Assembly: GCA_047602055.1 (NCBI GenBank)
Contig: JASGIG010000001.1
Coordinates: forward strand, 496,001 to 560,000
DNA: 64,000 nt
Reading direction: 5' to 3'
Source of the DNA: JAODBQ01 sp047602055
GTDB taxonomy: Bacteria > Actinomycetota > Acidimicrobiia > Acidimicrobiales > Ilumatobacteraceae
The notes under the pieces were generated by a model that searched no databases, had not been told where the DNA came from, and worked only from the letters and a program-made list of their open reading frames with translations. Both the position numbers and the translations under genes were made by a program. Positions 30,999 to 38,396 of this stretch are shown one piece after another (the stretch's first letter is position 1; the number at the start of each line of letters is the position of its first letter).

Positions 30999-32156
30999 CG
31001 TCTTCGACCGGCCGGTCTCGTGGTCGGGGAAGACGTCGGCGTAGGTGTCGCCGGGGGTGTACGGGTAGCGCTCGGCGACGTCGTCGGGGAGCGCCACGCC
31101 GAGGCCGGGGCCGTCGGGCGCAGCGAGCTCGCCACCGACGACGTCGCCGAGGCCGATCGAGCCGAACGAGTCGACCAGCGGCTGGTAGGGGTCGATGTCG
31201 TACTCGATCCAGTCGACGTCGGCCGCCACCGCCCAGTGCAGGTTGGCGGCCAGGCCGACGATCGTCGGCCCGCCGACGTGCGGGTACACGGCGATGCCCC
31301 GCTGGCGGGCGGCGGCGGCGATGTCCATGCACGCCAGCAGCCCGCCGCACACCGAGGCGTCCGGCTGGAACACGTTCGCCGCACCACGCCGGGCGATCTC
31401 GTCGAACTGGCCCGGCGAGTAGACCCGCTCGCCCACCGCCACCGGGATCGGGCTGCGCGCCGCCAGCCACGCGAGGTCGTCGACGCGCATCTGCGGCACC
31501 GGCTCCTCGAAGAACCCGATGCCGAGCGGGGCCAGGCGGTTGGCCACCTCCAGCGCTGTCCGGGGGTCGTGGAACCAGTACGAGTCGACGCCGACGAACG
31601 CGTCGGGGCCGACGTGCTCGCGCACCGCGGCCACCGTGGCGACGTCGTCGGCGACGCTGCGCCCGAGGCGCACCTTCACGCCACGGAAACCGTGGGCGAG
31701 GGCGTCGTCGAAGTAGCGGGCGTGGTAGTCGGGCGTCTCCTCGAACATCGTCGTGCCCGTGCCGTACAGGCGCAGCGGCCGGTTCGCCGCACCGAACAGG
31801 CGGTGGATCGGCAGCTCGCAGGCCTGCCCGACGATGTCCCAGCAAGCGATCTCGATCGCCCCGACGACCTGGCTGGTGAGCCCCTCCCAGCCGAGGTAGC
31901 CGTCGAGGATGACGTGCAGCTGGCGCAGCCGGCCGCGCACGTCGGTCGGGTCGGTGCCGAGCAGCGGTGCGGCGCACACGTCGCGCACCGCGGCCACGAA
32001 CACCGTGGGGTACATGTGCCCCCAGTTGGTGCTGGCCTCGCCCCAGCCGACCAGGCCGGTGTCCGTCTCGATGCGCACGACCGCGAAGTTCCGCGACATC
32101 GGCGGATCGGTCTTGTGGTAGCTGAGTGCGACGGCGTCGACGGCGGTGATCTTCAT
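30996..32156 (-). CDS. Enolase-superfamily (mandelate racemase/muconate lactonizing type) enzyme
   Basis: 386 aa, ATG 32156 with SD GGGAG. Capping domain 1-125, then barrel. Metal ligands are D191 (VGVDSYW), E217 or E218 (FFEEPVP) and E243 (VGERVYS). The second-strand base is K161 in GVKVRLG (K-x-R rather than K-x-K). An opposing His is H293 (YPHVGG). It would abstract an alpha proton from a carboxylate, as acid-sugar dehydratases and racemases do. The sugar-like aldo-keto reductase nearby fits such a pathway, but the substrate is unproven. The truncated Rieske gene lies just upstream. Confidence 0.9.
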   Translation of the reverse strand: MKITAVDAVALSYHKTDPPMSRNFAVVRIETDTGLVGWGEASTNWGHMYPTVFVAAVRDVCAAPLLGTDPTDVRGRLRQLHVILDGYLGWEGLTSQVVGAIEIACWDIVGQACELPIHRLFGAANRPLRLYGTGTTMFEETPDYHARYFDDALAHGFRGVKVRLGRSVADDVATVAAVREHVGPDAFVGVDSYWFHDPRTALEVANRLAPLGIGFFEEPVPQMRVDDLAWLAARSPIPVAVGERVYSPGQFDEIARRGAANVFQPDASVCGGLLACMDIAAAARQRGIAVYPHVGGPTIVGLAANLHWAVAADVDWIEYDIDPYQPLVDSFGSIGLGDVVGGELAAPDGPGLGVALPDDVAERYPYTPGDTYADVFPDHETGRSKT

Positions 32157-32184
32157 GGCGGCTCCCAGTACGTGTCGTGGTTGG

Positions 32185-32454
32185 TCAGCGGTCCGCAGCG
32201 GCGTGCACCAGGTCGGCCAGGACCCGGCGCGTCTCCAGGGTGATGCGGTCGGCGCTGAGCGGCGAGCCGCGATGCGGGCAGCGATCGGCGAGCGCGAACA
32301 GCCGCCAGTCGACGCTGGCGACAGCCCAGTCCTCGCCGAGCAGGCGGGCGCCCGTGACCTGCCCCTCGGCCTCGTCGTCCGAGCGGCCCACCGGGTGCCA
32401 GCAGGCCGCGGGCGCGGGGTGCACGTTGTCCAGCGAGGGCATCCGCTCGATCAC
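32185..32454 (-). pseudogene. Internally deleted Rieske oxygenase (89 codons)
   Basis: GTG 32454 has a good Shine-Dalgarno (GGAGGAG). The protein starts like a full Rieske oxygenase (ACWHPVGRSDDEAEG, then LFALADRCPHRGSPLSADRI), keeping C-x-H but not the second C-x2-H. It then jumps to TLETRRVLADLVHAAADR, a typical oxygenase C-terminus. An in-frame deletion of most of the gene explains this. The product cannot hold a 2Fe-2S cluster. Confidence 0.7.
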
Positions 32455-32487
32455 GCCGTCTCCTCCTCCCCGATCACCCTGAACGAT

Positions 32488-32538
32488 CACTTCGACACCA
32501 GCGTGTCACATCGGTGAACGCTTGATGTCGAAGGTGTT
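32488..32538. promoter_or_regulatory. Long dyad upstream of the truncated Rieske gene
   Basis: CACTTCGACA (32488-32497) and TGTCGAAGGTG (32526-32536) form an inverted repeat with one bulged base around about 28 nt. It is AT-richer than its surroundings and could be an operator. The 205-base gap 32455-32659 otherwise holds only the promoter of the next gene. Confidence 0.4.
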
Positions 32539-32646
32539 GGACCATGGAGGTTCCCCGAACGACGAGACCGATTGCTGTGACTGATCACCGTGGCCACGAG
32601 ACGGGCGGACGGCCGGCGACCCTGGGAGTTCGGCGGGTCGTCCGGC

Positions 32647-32652
32647 TACGCT
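32647..32652 (+). promoter_or_regulatory. -10 hexamer TACGCT of a leaderless promoter
   Basis: TACGCT is 7 nt before ATG 32660 with no Shine-Dalgarno. It is identical in sequence and spacing to the selA promoter hexamer. Confidence 0.5.
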
Positions 32653-32659
32653 CGCCCTC

Positions 32660-32800
32660 ATGCTCGCCAACATCTGGCACTGGTGGATCGGGGTGGTGCT
32701 GTTCGTCGTGGCCGTCGTCGCCGCGATCGGGCTGATCGGCGGCTACCTGCGCAACGTCGTCGCCCCGCAGCACCCAGGCAAGCACAACCCCGAGGAGTAA
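32660..32800 (+). CDS. Small single-helix membrane protein (46 aa)
   Basis: 46 residues from ATG 32660 to TAA. It starts MLANIWHWWIGVVLFVVAVV, has one long helix to about residue 30, then a polar tail ending HNPEE. The Trp-rich start and acidic His/Lys tail give one membrane pass. Only 9 bases separate it from the DUF2342 protease gene, so they share a transcript; it may anchor or assist that protease. Confidence 0.75.
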   Translation: MLANIWHWWIGVVLFVVAVVAAIGLIGGYLRNVVAPQHPGKHNPEE

Positions 32801-32809
32801 GCGGCCGTC

Positions 32810-33889
32810 ATGCCTGACGCGCCAGTCGTCGACTGGGCGCGCGCCGAGCAGGTCGCGATCAGGGTGGCGGGCCGCTCGCCCGCGCCGGACGCGCACGTCG
32901 ACGGGTGGGACCCGCCGATCGATCTGATCGAGGACCAGATCGAGGCGGTCACCGGCCTGCGCTCCGCCGCCGGGACCGCCGCCGCCGAGCTGATCGATCG
33001 CCCCGCGTGGGTGCGGGCCAACATCGCCTCGTTCCGCACGCTGCTCGAGCCGGTGCTCACCAAGCTCGACACCCAACGCCCCACGACGGGGTTCGGCACC
33101 GGCACGCTGTCGGCGTGGTCGCGGCAGTTCGCCAGCGTCCAGCTCGGCACGATGCTCGGCTGGATGGGCAGCCGGGTGCTCGGCCAGTACGACCTGCTCG
33201 TGCGGCGGGACACGTCGGCGCCGGTCGCCGCCGAGGACGGCGCGGTGTACCTCGTCGGCCCGAACCTGGCGGTGCTGGAGGGGCGCTTCGGCTTCGACCC
33301 GATCGAGTTCCGCACGTGGGTGCTGGTCCACGAGCTGACCCACCGGGCGCAGTTCACCGGCGTCCCGTGGATGCGCGGCTACTTCACCGGGCTCGTCGAC
33401 GAGCTGCTCGGCGCCGTCGACCCGCGGCCCGAGGTGCTGTTCGGCGCGCTGCGCGACGCCTTCAAGCGCCCCGACGACGCCCGCCAGCAGCTGCGTGAGG
33501 CCGGCCTCGCCGGACTGATCGCCAGCCCCGAGCAGCGGGCCGTGATCGCCCGCATCGGTGGGCTGATGTCGCTGCTGGAGGGTCACGGCGACGTGACCAT
33601 GACCCGCGCCGCCGGCGACCTCGTCCCCGACGCCGACCGCTTCGCCCGGGTGCTCGCCGCCCGGCGCGCCAAGGGCAACCCGCTCAACAAGCTGCTGATG
33701 CGCCTCACCGGGATGGAGGGCAAGCTCAACCAGTATGCCGCCGGCGAGCGGTTCATCGCCGCCGTCGAGGCGGCCCGCGGGCCGCGAGGGATCGACGTGT
33801 GCTGGACCGGGCCGGAGATGCTCCCGTCGATCGACGAGATCCGCGACCCGCAGCAGTGGCTGGCCCGAACCGGCCGCCGCGCCGCCTGA
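32810..33889 (+). CDS. DUF2342 zinc metalloprotease-like protein
   Basis: 359 aa. The zinc motif HELTH is at 174-178 (WVLVHELTHRAQFTGVPW), with a later Glu-rich helix LLGAVD and GHGDV that may give the third ligand. This matches the actinobacterial family often labelled coenzyme-F420-associated or zinc-dependent metalloprotease, normally next to tilS. That order is kept here, since tilS follows. The substrate is unknown. The presence of LLM enzymes in the window is compatible with F420 but does not prove it. Confidence 0.85.
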   Translation: MPDAPVVDWARAEQVAIRVAGRSPAPDAHVDGWDPPIDLIEDQIEAVTGLRSAAGTAAAELIDRPAWVRANIASFRTLLEPVLTKLDTQRPTTGFGTGTLSAWSRQFASVQLGTMLGWMGSRVLGQYDLLVRRDTSAPVAAEDGAVYLVGPNLAVLEGRFGFDPIEFRTWVLVHELTHRAQFTGVPWMRGYFTGLVDELLGAVDPRPEVLFGALRDAFKRPDDARQQLREAGLAGLIASPEQRAVIARIGGLMSLLEGHGDVTMTRAAGDLVPDADRFARVLAARRAKGNPLNKLLMRLTGMEGKLNQYAAGERFIAAVEAARGPRGIDVCWTGPEMLPSIDEIRDPQQWLARTGRRAA

Positions 33890-33903
33890 CCCCGGACCTC
33901 CCG

Positions 33904-34102
33904 AACTTGTCGCGCCCCGACCGGAAAGATCCCGGTCAAGGCGCGACAGGTTCCGACCCGGCCGGCGCCGCCACCGGCAACTCGTCCGACCCGGGTGCCC
34001 CCGCCACCGGCAACCCGTCCGACTCCGACCCGAGCCGCCCCGTCACCGGCAACTTGTCGCGCGCCGACCGGAAAGATCCCGGTCAGGGCGCGACAAGGTC
34101 CG
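33904..34102 (+). repeat. PAL-C palindromes, copies 1 and 2, with short tandem repeats between
   Basis: Copy 1 (33908-33948): TGTCGCGC, GACCGG, loop, CCGGTC, GCGCGACA. Copy 2 (34054-34096) has the same nested layout. Between them the phrase CACCGGCAAC occurs three times, each followed by a variant of YCGTCCGAC or TTGTCGCG. It fills the 224-base gap between the DUF2342 gene and tilS. Confidence 0.8.
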
Positions 34103-34113
34103 GTCAGCCGCTG

Positions 34114-34983
34114 GTGGCCGAGCTGCTCGGGCGGTGCACGTTCCCGCCGGTGGGGACGGCCGTGACCTGTGCCGTGTCCGGCGGTGCCGACTCCTCGGCG
34201 CTGCTCGTGCTGGCGTGCGCCGCCGGGTGCGTGCCGACGGCGATCCACGTCGACCACGGGCTGCGAACGGGATCGGCGGCCGAGGCGGCCGTCGTCGCCC
34301 GCTTGGCCCAGCGGCTCGGCGTCGCCTTCGAGGCACGCCGCGTGGCCGTCGCCGACGGCCCGAACCTGGAGGCCCGGGCCCGCGCCGCACGGTGGTCGGT
34401 CCTGCCGGCCGGCACGCTCACCGGGCACACCCTCGACGACCAGGCCGAGACCGTCCTCGTCAACCTGCTGCGCGGCGCCGGCAGCACCGGGCTCGCCGGG
34501 ATGCGCTCCGCCGGCCACCCCCTGCTCGCCGTGCGCCGCGCCGAGACCCGCGCCTTGTGTGCCGCGCTGGGCATCGACGTCGTCGAGGACCCGTCGAACA
34601 CCGACCGCAGGCACCTGCGCAATCGGGTCCGTGCCGAGTTGCTCCCGCTCCTCGACGACCTCGCCCACCGCGATCTCGCTCCCGTCCTGGCCCGCCAGGC
34701 CGACGTGCTGCGCGCCGAGGACGACCTGCTCGACGAGCTGGCCGCCGGCCTCGACCCGACCGACGCCCGCGGCCTGGCCACCGCCCCGGTCCCACTGGCC
34801 CGACGCGCCGTGCGCCGCTGGCTGCGCGGCGAGCACCCGCCCGACGCCGCCACGGTGGAGCGCGTGCTCGACGTCGCCCGCGGCGCCGCCGTCGCCTGCG
34901 ACGTCGGCGGCGGCCGGCGGGTCACCCGGCACGCCCAGCGACTGCGACTGGTCACCCCGGCCGCTCACAAATCACCTACTTGA
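34114..34983 (+). CDS. tilS: tRNA(Ile)-lysidine synthetase
   Basis: 289 aa from GTG 34114 (VAELLGRCTFPPVG), just before the conserved region; an open frame further upstream is only PAL-C sequence. The PP-loop is AVSGGADSSAL. Other motifs are HVDHGLR, TGHTLDDQAETVLVNLLRG and DPSNTDRRHLRNRVR. It modifies C34 of the tRNA-Ile(CAT) anticodon with lysine so that it reads AUA. It ends 127 bases before the next gene. Essential housekeeping gene, normal in every motif seen. Confidence 0.93.
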   Translation: MAELLGRCTFPPVGTAVTCAVSGGADSSALLVLACAAGCVPTAIHVDHGLRTGSAAEAAVVARLAQRLGVAFEARRVAVADGPNLEARARAARWSVLPAGTLTGHTLDDQAETVLVNLLRGAGSTGLAGMRSAGHPLLAVRRAETRALCAALGIDVVEDPSNTDRRHLRNRVRAELLPLLDDLAHRDLAPVLARQADVLRAEDDLLDELAAGLDPTDARGLATAPVPLARRAVRRWLRGEHPPDAATVERVLDVARGAAVACDVGGGRRVTRHAQRLRLVTPAAHKSPT

Positions 34984-35109
34984 CCAGCCGGTCAAGCGGC
35001 CGGGCCACTACAGTGGCTCCTCGGCGAAAGCGGGCTGGGCAGGTCGCCGGGCCGCCACACGAGCCCCGCGGCGTCGCCACCGCGCGAACACCGGGAGGGT
35101 CGGACCGAC

Positions 35110-35616
35110 ATGCCGCCGAGGCTGCGAGGCAAGTGGGCGCTCGGCATCACGCCCCGCAACTTCACCTGGTTCATGAAGGACAAGCTCGCCGTGTGCGAGC
35201 GTCCGGGCGGCTACGGCGACAACCACCGCCGAGTCCGCCGCCAGGAGGAGATCATCTGGCTGCGTGAGAACGGCTTCGGCTGCCTGATCAGCATCATCCC
35301 GGCTCCGCACAACCTGCACAACTACGACGAGCTCGGCCTGCCGTACCTGCACCGCCCGTTCACCGGGACCGACGAGCTCGCCGTGTGGCTGCGCAGCTTC
35401 TACGCCGAGCTCGACGGCCTGCTCGAGGCGAGCACCAAGGTGATCGTCCACAACGAGGCCGTCGACGACCGGCTGATCGGCATCCTCGGCGGTTACATCC
35501 GCTGGAGCGGGCTGATCTCCGACTCGTCCCAGGCGATCACGATCACCGAGCGCATCGCCGGCCGGCAGCTGGATCCCTTCGCCCGCGAGGTGATCCTCAT
35601 GGCCCACACGATCTGA
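35110..35616 (+). CDS. Dual-specificity-phosphatase-like protein lacking the catalytic Cys
   Basis: 168 aa with SD GGGAGG. The layout follows DSP/PTP folds: ITPRNFTWFMKDKLAVCERP (edge strand), FGCLISIIPAPHNLHNYDEL (substrate loop), LHRPFTGTDEL (general-acid loop) and the P-loop position VIVHNEAVDDRLIG. The usual H-C-x2-G-x2-R reads H-N-E-A-V-D-D-R, so the nucleophile Cys and the Gly are missing. It is probably a pseudophosphatase or an enzyme of changed chemistry that binds phospho-ligands. The 127-base leader has the dyad TTGACC-AGCC-GGTCAA (34980-34995). Confidence 0.65.
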   Translation: MPPRLRGKWALGITPRNFTWFMKDKLAVCERPGGYGDNHRRVRRQEEIIWLRENGFGCLISIIPAPHNLHNYDELGLPYLHRPFTGTDELAVWLRSFYAELDGLLEASTKVIVHNEAVDDRLIGILGGYIRWSGLISDSSQAITITERIAGRQLDPFAREVILMAHTI

Positions 35617-35618
35617 AC

Positions 35619-35638
35619 GGTCGGCCTTCGGCCGAACC
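35619..35638 (+). terminator. GC-rich hairpin after the phosphatase-like gene
   Basis: GGTCGGCC-TT-CGGCCGAACC with one bulge begins 2 bases after the stop codon. No U-tract follows. The rest of the gap to 35840 (224 bases total) holds a second small hairpin (GGACCC/GGGTCC near 35698-35718) and the next promoter. Confidence 0.5.
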
Positions 35639-35826
35639 CGTCCGGCGGGCTCCCTGGCGGTCACGCCGCCGGGTGCGACCCGGCACGTACCTCCCACGGA
35701 CCCAAGCGTTGGGGGTCCTGGCAAGCGTCGGCGCGGTCGAGCTCGGTGCGGTCTGCCTGGTAGGTCGTTCGACTCAGTTCGCTTGCTGGGCTGGTCGCTG
35801 AACGGTTGCCTGGCTGAACATCTGGT

Positions 35827-35832
35827 TAACGT
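35827..35832 (+). promoter_or_regulatory. -10 hexamer TAACGT of a leaderless promoter
   Basis: TAACGT is followed by 8 nt and GTG 35841; no Shine-Dalgarno. It drives a run of four overlapping genes. Confidence 0.5.
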
Positions 35833-35840
35833 CATTCGTC

Positions 35841-36812
35841 GTGGCGGGACAACGAGTCCTGGTGAGCGGCATGGGAGGCGACCTCGGGTCGCGTGTCGCC
35901 ACCTTGTTGGAGGCCGAGGAGTGGGTCGGCGAGCTGGTCGGGATCGACGTCGACCCGCCCCGCCGGCGGCTGCGCCGTGCCGAGTTCCATCTGATCGGGG
36001 CGCACGAGCGGGACCGGATGATCGAGGTCGTCACCGGGTTCAACCCGCACGTCGTCGTCCACATCAGCGTGTGGGAGCCGCACAGCCGGGCCACGCCGCG
36101 CAACGCCCGGCTGTTCACCGAGCAGGCGACCATGGCGATCCTCGGCGCGGCGGCCGAGTGCAAGGCACTGGAGGCCATCGTCCATCGCAGCGGCACCGAG
36201 GTCTACGGGCGGTCCCGGCACTCGGTCACCCATCCCGACGAGGGCGCGCCGATCGACCCGACGTGCGACTTCGGGCGGATCCTGGCGAACATCGAGCACA
36301 CCGCCGCCGCAGTGGGCGCCCGGGCCGGCGTTGCCGTCGGCGCGCTGCGCCTCGCCCCGGTGCTCGGGCCGCACGTGCCCAGCCCGCTCGGTCGGCTGCT
36401 GCGCCAGCCGGTCGTGCCGTTCAGCGTCCTCGCCGACTCGCCGTTCGCGGTCGTCGAGGACATCGACGCCGGACGGGCGTTCGTCGCCGCCGCCCACCGC
36501 CGGCTGGACCAGCCGATCAACGTCGTCGCGCCGGCCGGGATCACGACGCTGCAGGCGATCCTGCGCGGCCGCCGCGTGCCGTGGCCGGTCCTCGGGCCCG
36601 AATGGATGCTGACGAGCGCGGCGAGTGCCGCCCTCGGGGCACCGATCCCCGACCACGTCGTCGAGCTGATGCACCGTGGGCGGCTCGCCGACGGCTCCCG
36701 CCAACGTGAGCTGCTCGGCATCGAGCCGTTGTCGACGACGCCCGAGGTGATCGACCGGTTGCACGCCTGGGAAGACGTCGTGCGCATCGTCCCCGATCGG
36801 AGCGTGGCCTGA
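35841..36812 (+). CDS. NAD-dependent epimerase/dehydratase family protein
   Basis: 323 aa from GTG 35841. Extended SDR: the nucleotide motif is VLVSGMGGDLGSRVATLL, where the usual G-x2-G-x2-G is kept as GMGGDLG. The catalytic Tyr lies in HRSGTEVYGRS. The expected Y-x3-K lacks its Lys, suggesting an atypical SDR with a binding or altered catalytic role. It is coupled to an acyltransferase-like gene by TGATG, which suggests lipid or glycolipid work at the membrane. Confidence 0.82.
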   Translation: MAGQRVLVSGMGGDLGSRVATLLEAEEWVGELVGIDVDPPRRRLRRAEFHLIGAHERDRMIEVVTGFNPHVVVHISVWEPHSRATPRNARLFTEQATMAILGAAAECKALEAIVHRSGTEVYGRSRHSVTHPDEGAPIDPTCDFGRILANIEHTAAAVGARAGVAVGALRLAPVLGPHVPSPLGRLLRQPVVPFSVLADSPFAVVEDIDAGRAFVAAAHRRLDQPINVVAPAGITTLQAILRGRRVPWPVLGPEWMLTSAASAALGAPIPDHVVELMHRGRLADGSRQRELLGIEPLSTTPEVIDRLHAWEDVVRIVPDRSVA

Positions 36813-37537
36813 TGGCCGAGGTGGTCCAACTCCGAGCAGCAAGCGGTCGCCGGCGACGCGCGCACGTCGATCTCGACGAGGTCACCGACGCGCCGCGCTC
36901 GGTCGGCTGGCGGCCGACGTTCGATGTCGACAGCTGGGGCCGAGACGCCTGGCTGATCAACGCCCTCGGCCCGTTCGCCGGGCTGCGCTGGGACGTCGGC
37001 GTCGGCGGCGCCGAGCACGTCCCGGCCGACGGGCCGGCGCTGCTGGTGGCCAACGCCCGGCGCTTCGCGCTCGCCTCGATCTATGCCTCGACGGCGCTGT
37101 CGAAGGCCACCGGGCGGGTGGTGCGCTTCGCCGGCCGTCCCGACATCGCCCCGATCGGCCCGTTCATGCGCCGCATCGGCGGACTGCTCGACCAGCCCGA
37201 CGAGATCGCCAACGCGCTGCGCAACGGTGAGGTCGTGATGATCTCGGCGCGGGCGACGAGCCATCCCCGCCACGTCGGCCCGATCCGCCACGAGCTGCTC
37301 ACCGGCGCGGTCCTGCTCGACGCCCCGGTGCTCCCGGTGGCGACGATGAGCAACGTCGGCGGGCGAACCGCCCGGGTCGAGGTCGCCGCGCCGCTGCGAC
37401 GCCAGCGCACGCGGCGCGGGCCGCTCGCCGAGGTCGAGCTGGCCGACGCGCTGCAACACCACCTGCAGCGCCAGCTCGACGAGCTCGGCGGCTACCGCAG
37501 CGGGTTCAACCCGTTCGACTGGCTGGGGGAGCGCTGA
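36812..37537 (+). CDS. PlsC-like acyltransferase fold protein lacking the HX4D motif
   Basis: 241 aa. The overall pattern is that of 1-acylglycerol-phosphate acyltransferases: VGGAEHVPADGPALLVANAR precedes the active-site position, then RFAGRPDIAPIGPFMRRIGG and a VMISARATSHPRHVGP loop. The catalytic N-H-x4-D is replaced by NARRFALAS, so neither His nor Asp is present. It may be a non-catalytic family member. The start and stop each overlap neighbours as TGATG, so it is made together with the epimerase and hydrolase. Confidence 0.7.
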   Translation: MAEVVQLRAASGRRRRAHVDLDEVTDAPRSVGWRPTFDVDSWGRDAWLINALGPFAGLRWDVGVGGAEHVPADGPALLVANARRFALASIYASTALSKATGRVVRFAGRPDIAPIGPFMRRIGGLLDQPDEIANALRNGEVVMISARATSHPRHVGPIRHELLTGAVLLDAPVLPVATMSNVGGRTARVEVAAPLRRQRTRRGPLAEVELADALQHHLQRQLDELGGYRSGFNPFDWLGER

Positions 37538-38394
37538 TGCCGTACGCACGGGCCGCGGACGGCGTCCGCATCCACTACGAGGACCTCGGCCGGCGCGGCG
37601 CCCCGGTCGTGCTGATGATCCAGGGCCTCGGTGCCGACAAGCACGGCTGGGACATGCAGCGCTACCTGCTGGCGATGCGCTACCGGGTCATCGCCTTCGA
37701 CAACCGCGGCGCGGGGCGCAGCGACAAGCCGTTCAGCGCCTACAGCCTGGAGGCGATGTCCGACGACGCCGTCGCCGTGCTCGACACGTGCGACGTCGAG
37801 CAAGCGCACGTCGTCGGGGCGTCGATGGGCGGGGCGCTGACGATGCTGCTCGCCCTGCGCCACCCGGAGCGGGTGCTGTCGCTCGGGCTGGTCTGCACCG
37901 CCGGACGCCATCACCAGTGGCGCCGCGAGCTGCTGGAGAGCTGGGCCACCGCGGCCACCGAGCAGGGCATGGGCGGCATGTCCAGCGAGGCCGCACGGTG
38001 GGTGATCGGGCCGCGCTCGTTCCGCCGGCTGATGCCGGTGTTCGGCTGGCTCGGGCCGCTCGGCTGGAACCGGCCGGCGCACGCGTTCGTCGCCCAGGTG
38101 CGGGCGATCCTCGCCCACGACGACTCGACGGCCGAGCTGTTCGACGCGGTCGCCACGCCGGCGATCGTCATCGTCGGCAACCAGGACATCCTCACGCCCC
38201 GCGGCGACAGCGAGGAGCTCGCCGAGAAGCTGCCGAACGCCGAGCTGGTGGTGATCTCCGGGGCGGCGCACGGGCTGATGGTCGAGCACGCGACGACGTT
38301 CAACCGCGTGCTGTTCGAGTGGCTCGGCCGCCAGACCCGCGCCCAGCGCTCGCTGGGCCGCGAGGCCGTGGCCGACTCGGCCGCGGCGTCCTGA
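37537..38394 (+). CDS. Alpha/beta hydrolase
   Basis: 285 aa. Oxyanion HG-like motif IQGLGADKHGWD, nucleophile elbow VGASMGG, acid Asp in VGNQDILTP, His in SGAAHGLMVEH. The cap region contains RSFRRLMPVFGWLGPLGWN. It looks like a lipolytic or C-C hydrolase of the AB_hydrolase_1 family; the substrate is unknown. It overlaps the preceding gene by one base and is followed 2 bases later by the FAD protein. Confidence 0.88.
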   Translation: MPYARAADGVRIHYEDLGRRGAPVVLMIQGLGADKHGWDMQRYLLAMRYRVIAFDNRGAGRSDKPFSAYSLEAMSDDAVAVLDTCDVEQAHVVGASMGGALTMLLALRHPERVLSLGLVCTAGRHHQWRRELLESWATAATEQGMGGMSSEAARWVIGPRSFRRLMPVFGWLGPLGWNRPAHAFVAQVRAILAHDDSTAELFDAVATPAIVIVGNQDILTPRGDSEELAEKLPNAELVVISGAAHGLMVEHATTFNRVLFEWLGRQTRAQRSLGREAVADSAAAS

Positions 38395-38396
38395 GC

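Noticed and set aside
28626..32243. A 1205-codon open frame on the plus strand across the Rieske-enolase region
   Set aside because: It is antisense to six well-supported genes, has Arg/Asp/His-rich low-quality composition and no domain. Long open antisense frames are expected in DNA this GC-rich.
33799..34113. A longer N-terminus for TilS starting at GTG 33799
   Set aside because: The extra 105 codons would overlap the DUF2342 gene and then translate PAL-C repeats; the TilS-like sequence begins only at about 34114.
35639..35826. Structured ncRNA (for example SRP RNA) in the gap before the epimerase gene
   Set aside because: Only two small hairpins are present. The SRP tetraloop and conserved GGAAG region are not seen, and no promoter-terminator unit is clear.
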